From Planctomycetaceae bacterium UBA4732 (GTDB lineage: Bacteria > Planctomycetota > Planctomycetia > Gemmatales > Gemmataceae): a stretch of 8,550 nt of DNA. Made by a program: the position numbers and the translations under genes. The notes under the pieces are model-generated. The model was given only the letters and a program-made list of their open reading frames with translations, did not search any database and was not told the DNA's origin. The stretch lies in assembly GCA_002404095.1 (NCBI GenBank), contig DHJA01000079.1:10419-18968 (forward strand). The letters run 5' to 3'. This document shows, one piece after another, positions 6,110 through 8,550 of this stretch; within the stretch, counting starts at the first letter, position 1, and every line of letters begins with the position of its first letter.

Positions 6110-6307
6110 TTAATCTCCGGCAAACGCCGCCAAGCGGCGCGCCTGTCGCCTTTCGACCAGCCGCGCCCAGGCGTCGGCCGCGAGCTCGTCCCGCGCCTCT
6201 GACGCTGCATCAACTGCCGCGAGCCGGTGGGCAAGCCGCCCCACATGGGTGCGAAACACGCTGGCATTGCCCCGGCGCGGGGCAAGCCGTAAACTGGTGA
6301 TGAGCAT
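6110..6307 (-). CDS. Small Ala/Arg-rich helical protein, unknown function (65 aa)
   Basis: I do not recognise a named family. The product is charged and probably all-helical: TSLRLAPRRGNASV, then HRLAAVDAASEARDELAADA and a basic end, ARLVERRQARRLAAFAGD. The regular helical pattern and the position as first gene of the leftward block, 95 bases before the primase start, argue that it is real. The start is unsure: ATG 6307 is used here, while ATG 6388 in the same frame gives 92 aa but would overlap the start of the divergent gene by 7 bases. No good ribosome binding site precedes either ATG. A role as small DNA-binding or regulatory protein is only a guess. Confidence 0.45.
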   Translation of the reverse strand: MLITSLRLAPRRGNASVFRTHVGRLAHRLAAVDAASEARDELAADAWARLVERRQARRLAAFAGD

Positions 6308-6381
6308 CAGTCTGTCGCGGCCGTTCGGAGCGGGAACTCCGGCGGCGCCTCCTTTCCCTTGTAAGTCAAAAACCGGGTCAA

Positions 6382-7407
6382 GTGACATTTCCGTTTCCGT
6401 CGCTTCACGAGCCGACTGGCGATGGGTATGTCTGGCGTAACGCTTCTTGGGAATCGCCTGATGAAGGCCATGAGGAAGGTGTCGTCTTGGTGGAGCGGCA
6501 GGACCGAATATTCGACGACTACATTCCGGCTGACGAACCGATCGCCCTCTACCGCGAACTCTCCGAAGTAGAACCAAGTCAAAATGCTATTCTCGGCTTC
6601 GCCAACCGCTATGGGCGCCTCCAGGGCGACTCTGCCCAACGCATCGACGTAGGTGAGGTTCCAGGCGCAATCCCCCCAGTGGGTTATGTCTATGGAGAGC
6701 CGTTAGAGGATTGGGTCCGTGTCATCGAACACATGCACGAGGCCGTCGCTCTCTGGGACATGGTGCGGGATGGCGATCATGACGCACTGGCCGAAGCGAT
6801 AGAGTGGCGAGAGGGTCGCGTCGTCTATCTCGGAACCGCGAGGTATCGGCGCTGGCGCGACGCGGGACCATTGGCTATCTTGGCCGCGATGGGTGACCCA
6901 CCGGAAGAGCAGCGGATTTGGAAAGAGGCCGCAGAAAGCGTAATGCGGTTCGAGTCAGACCCTCTGAACCAGCCTTACATTCGCACCGGAGAGTTCATCC
7001 GTCCGGCAATTCTGCGAGTGCTTGCCGTCATCAACAGTTTCCTTTACGACCGAAACGGCCCCGTCCTTTTCTGGGACCAACGAGCCAACAAGGTGAAGCG
7101 TCAGGACATTCCGAGCAACCTTGAAGGCTTCGTATGGTTACAGTTCGCGCAAGCCCTTCAACACAGAACGGAACCACGGCGTTGTCAGGTGTGTAATCGC
7201 TGGTTCGATGTGTCCAGCGGGTCAAGCCGCACCGATCGTTTAACATGTTCCAACACATGCCGCACGCAGGCATACCGGAAGCGGCAGGGGGACGCCGTGC
7301 GGTTAAAAGCAGAGGGCAAGACGGCAAGCCAGATAGCGAAGGAGTTGGGATCGGACGTGAAAACGGTAAAAGGTTGGCTCACACCTAGGAAACAGAAGGA
7401 GAACTAG
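6382..7407 (+). CDS. Zinc-finger and HTH protein of unknown function, possible element regulator
   Basis: This 341-residue protein begins with a segment I recall from a family of hypothetical proteins (PIALYREL at 53-60; AILGFANRYGRL at 69-80; GEPLEDWVRVIEHMHEAVALW at 105-125). Its C-terminus carries a CGNR-like zinc finger formed by Cys268, Cys271, Cys289 and Cys293 (CQVCNRWF, then CSNTCRTQAYRKR), directly followed by a resolvase-type helix-turn-helix (AVRLKAEGKTASQIAKELGS, 305-324, to VKGWL at 329-333). It therefore probably binds DNA, as regulator or recombination directionality factor; the second is inference from its place one base before the integrase. The GTG 6382 start has only a weak GGGT site. 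TTG 6487 or GTG 6490, behind GAGGAAGG (6472-6479), are alternatives that would keep the conserved region. Confidence 0.72.
   Translation: MTFPFPSLHEPTGDGYVWRNASWESPDEGHEEGVVLVERQDRIFDDYIPADEPIALYRELSEVEPSQNAILGFANRYGRLQGDSAQRIDVGEVPGAIPPVGYVYGEPLEDWVRVIEHMHEAVALWDMVRDGDHDALAEAIEWREGRVVYLGTARYRRWRDAGPLAILAAMGDPPEEQRIWKEAAESVMRFESDPLNQPYIRTGEFIRPAILRVLAVINSFLYDRNGPVLFWDQRANKVKRQDIPSNLEGFVWLQFAQALQHRTEPRRCQVCNRWFDVSSGSSRTDRLTCSNTCRTQAYRKRQGDAVRLKAEGKTASQIAKELGSDVKTVKGWLTPRKQKEN
7396..7401 (+). promoter_or_regulatory. Ribosome binding site of the integrase
   Basis: AAGGAG lies 7 bases before the integrase ATG at 7409 and overlaps the end of the upstream gene. The upstream stop and this ATG are separated by one base, so the two genes are likely cotranscribed and translationally coupled. 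Confidence 0.75.
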
Positions 7408-7408
7408 T

Positions 7409-8550
7409 ATGGCGAGAAAGCGGCGCGGCCGGGGCGAAGGCTCGGTCTACCAAGAACCTGACGGCCGATGGACCGGCGTCATCCGCTTCGGCTACACAGC
7501 CGCCGGGAAGCGGCGCCGGAAGAAAGTCCACGGCGCGACCAAACAGGAGGTACTGGCCAAGATGCGGAGCCTCCCTGGTCAGCTCGCCGGGGAACCTTGC
7601 AAGCTGAAGGTGGGGGAGTTCCTCACCCGGTGGCTTGAAAACACCGCCAAAGAAAGAGTCGGCGAGACAACTTACCTACGCTACACCCAGGTGGTCAACA
7701 ACCAAATCAGCCCCCACATCGGCGGCATCTTCCTGACGAAACTGTCGGCCCTCGACGTGGAAGATTTCTATGCCGGGCTGAAGCGCAATGGAGTCCCGCC
7801 GGCGGCCCGACGGCAAGCAGCCGTGGTGCTGACCAATGCCCTCCGTCACGCGGTCAAGTTGAACGTAATACCGTCGGCGCCAACGGCAGGGGTTACGAAA
7901 CCGAAGCTGGTCGGGCGGGAGATGCGAGTTCTGTCCGACGAGGGGGCCAAGGCCTTCCTGGCGGCGGCGCGGCGTAGCCGCTACTACGCGCTGTTCGCCC
8001 TGGCAGTTGCTACGGGGATGTGGCGCGGCGAACTGCTCGGTCTGCACTGGCCGGACGTGGACTTCGACGGCGCCCTTGTGACCGTCCGCAAGACGCTCGT
8101 CATGGTGAAAGAGGAGTTCGTCTTGAAGGAGCCGAAAACGAAGTCGAGCCGGCGGACCATCGCCGTCCCGCTGTTTGCGCTGGACGCTCTTTACGAACAC
8201 CGCAAGAAGATGGTGGCGCGCGGCCTAGTTGACCGCGCGGTCTTCTGTAATTACCGGGGCGGGTACGTCCGCGGATACAACCTGCTGCGCGACTCGTTCA
8301 AGCCGATCCTGGTGAGGGCCGGCCTGCCCGTCATGCGGTTCCACGACTTGAGGCATACGCACGCGACGGCGCTGCTCTCGAAGGGGCACCCGGTCAAGGC
8401 CGTCTCCCAGCGACTCGGGCATTCCGACGTTGGGACCACCTTGCGAGTCTACGCCCACGTCCTGCCGGAAGATGATTCCAAGTTGGCGGGCGCGCTTCAG
8501 GCCATGTACGCCTGGGAATGGCTCCCACTAGCACTACAGCGCAGCAAAGC
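7409..8550 (+). CDS. Tyrosine recombinase (phage-type integrase), 3' end outside window
   Basis: This is a site-specific integrase expected to catalyse integration and excision of the element. From ATG 7409 I read 380 codons without a stop. Residues 10-35 form the AP2-like arm-binding region (GSVYQEPDGRWTGVIRFG), about 58-150 the SAM-like core-binding domain (KVGEFLTRWLENTAK), and 165 onward the catalytic domain. Catalytic residues seen are Lys245 in PKTKSSRR, His312 and Arg315 in HDLRHTH, His338 in LGHSD, and nucleophile Tyr348 in RVYAHV. The first catalytic Arg is not where expected: the motif reads ATGMWRGELLGL, with Trp205 in the position normally held by Arg (ATGMRRGELLGL in relatives), and the change needs only one base (CGG to TGG at 8021). 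Arg206 follows and might partly substitute. The rest of the protein looks intact, so loss of activity would be recent. Confidence 0.92.
   Translation, partial: MARKRRGRGEGSVYQEPDGRWTGVIRFGYTAAGKRRRKKVHGATKQEVLAKMRSLPGQLAGEPCKLKVGEFLTRWLENTAKERVGETTYLRYTQVVNNQISPHIGGIFLTKLSALDVEDFYAGLKRNGVPPAARRQAAVVLTNALRHAVKLNVIPSAPTAGVTKPKLVGREMRVLSDEGAKAFLAAARRSRYYALFALAVATGMWRGELLGLHWPDVDFDGALVTVRKTLVMVKEEFVLKEPKTKSSRRTIAVPLFALDALYEHRKKMVARGLVDRAVFCNYRGGYVRGYNLLRDSFKPILVRAGLPVMRFHDLRHTHATALLSKGHPVKAVSQRLGHSDVGTTLRVYAHVLPEDDSKLAGALQAMYAWEWLPLALQRSK

Larger units (their letters stand above)
1410..8550. mobile_element. Decayed integrated element (prophage or satellite-like), right end outside window
   Basis: The segment has a tyrosine integrase at one side, a divergent leftward replication block (primase-polymerase, helicase) and terminase fragments at the other side. 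No capsid, portal, tail, lysis or conjugation gene is visible. Gene order and content fit a phage satellite or a prophage that has lost its structural genes. The left limit is the IS1595/terminase junction. The right limit and any attachment repeat lie beyond 8550. The boundaries are inferred from gene content. Confidence 0.55.

Noticed and set aside
6016..6285. N-terminal extension of the primase to ATG 6285
   Set aside because: It would run through the small gene ending at 6110 and the 13-bp hairpin, and its first part reads as Arg/Gly-rich filler; GTG 6015 has a better context.
6348..6355. AAAGGAGG on the minus strand as a ribosome binding site
   Set aside because: No ATG, GTG or TTG in any frame follows at a usable distance.

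Overview
The window is about 60% GC and looks like a bacterial chromosome carrying a decayed integrated element. I suspect a planctomycete of the Gemmataceae type, because the IS1595-type transposase, the NrS-1-like primase joined to a DUF927-like helicase, and the TubC_N-like small protein recall such genomes. That is recollection, not a search, so the taxonomic guess is weak.

Left end, 1-944 (minus strand): the 5' two thirds or so of a CpaF/TadA-type secretion ATPase of a Tad/Flp pilus system, presumably host DNA. At 958-1410 (plus) is the promoter and N-terminal half of an IS1595-family transposase. Its DDE catalytic half is missing because the gene runs into unrelated DNA near 1405-1420.

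From about 1410 to the right edge is an element with a phage-satellite or prophage-like layout. A leftward block (6307 down to about 1410) holds a small Ala/Arg-rich protein, a zinc-ribbon plus AEP primase-polymerase, a helix-bundle plus DUF927-type helicase, a TubC_N-like protein, and a terminase remnant in which a small-subunit-like HTH protein is fused in frame to a middle slice of a large terminase. A rightward pair (6382 to the end) holds a zinc-finger/HTH protein and a tyrosine integrase tightly coupled to it. No capsid, tail or lysis gene is visible.

Several lesions agree with decay. The primase-helicase is split by a -1 shift at a run of six C, the terminase has a large internal deletion and a lost C-terminus, the IS is cut in half, and the integrase has Trp where the first catalytic Arg belongs. 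The replication module also has features that look functional: about ten copies of a 9-bp GTGYGCAWW word and a 43-bp near-perfect palindrome around the end of the helicase gene (2342-2606), a candidate iteron-type origin or operator, and a 13-bp inverted repeat before the primase. The split at C_CCC_CCA could be a mutation, a sequencing error or programmed frameshifting. Deciding which is the most useful follow-up.
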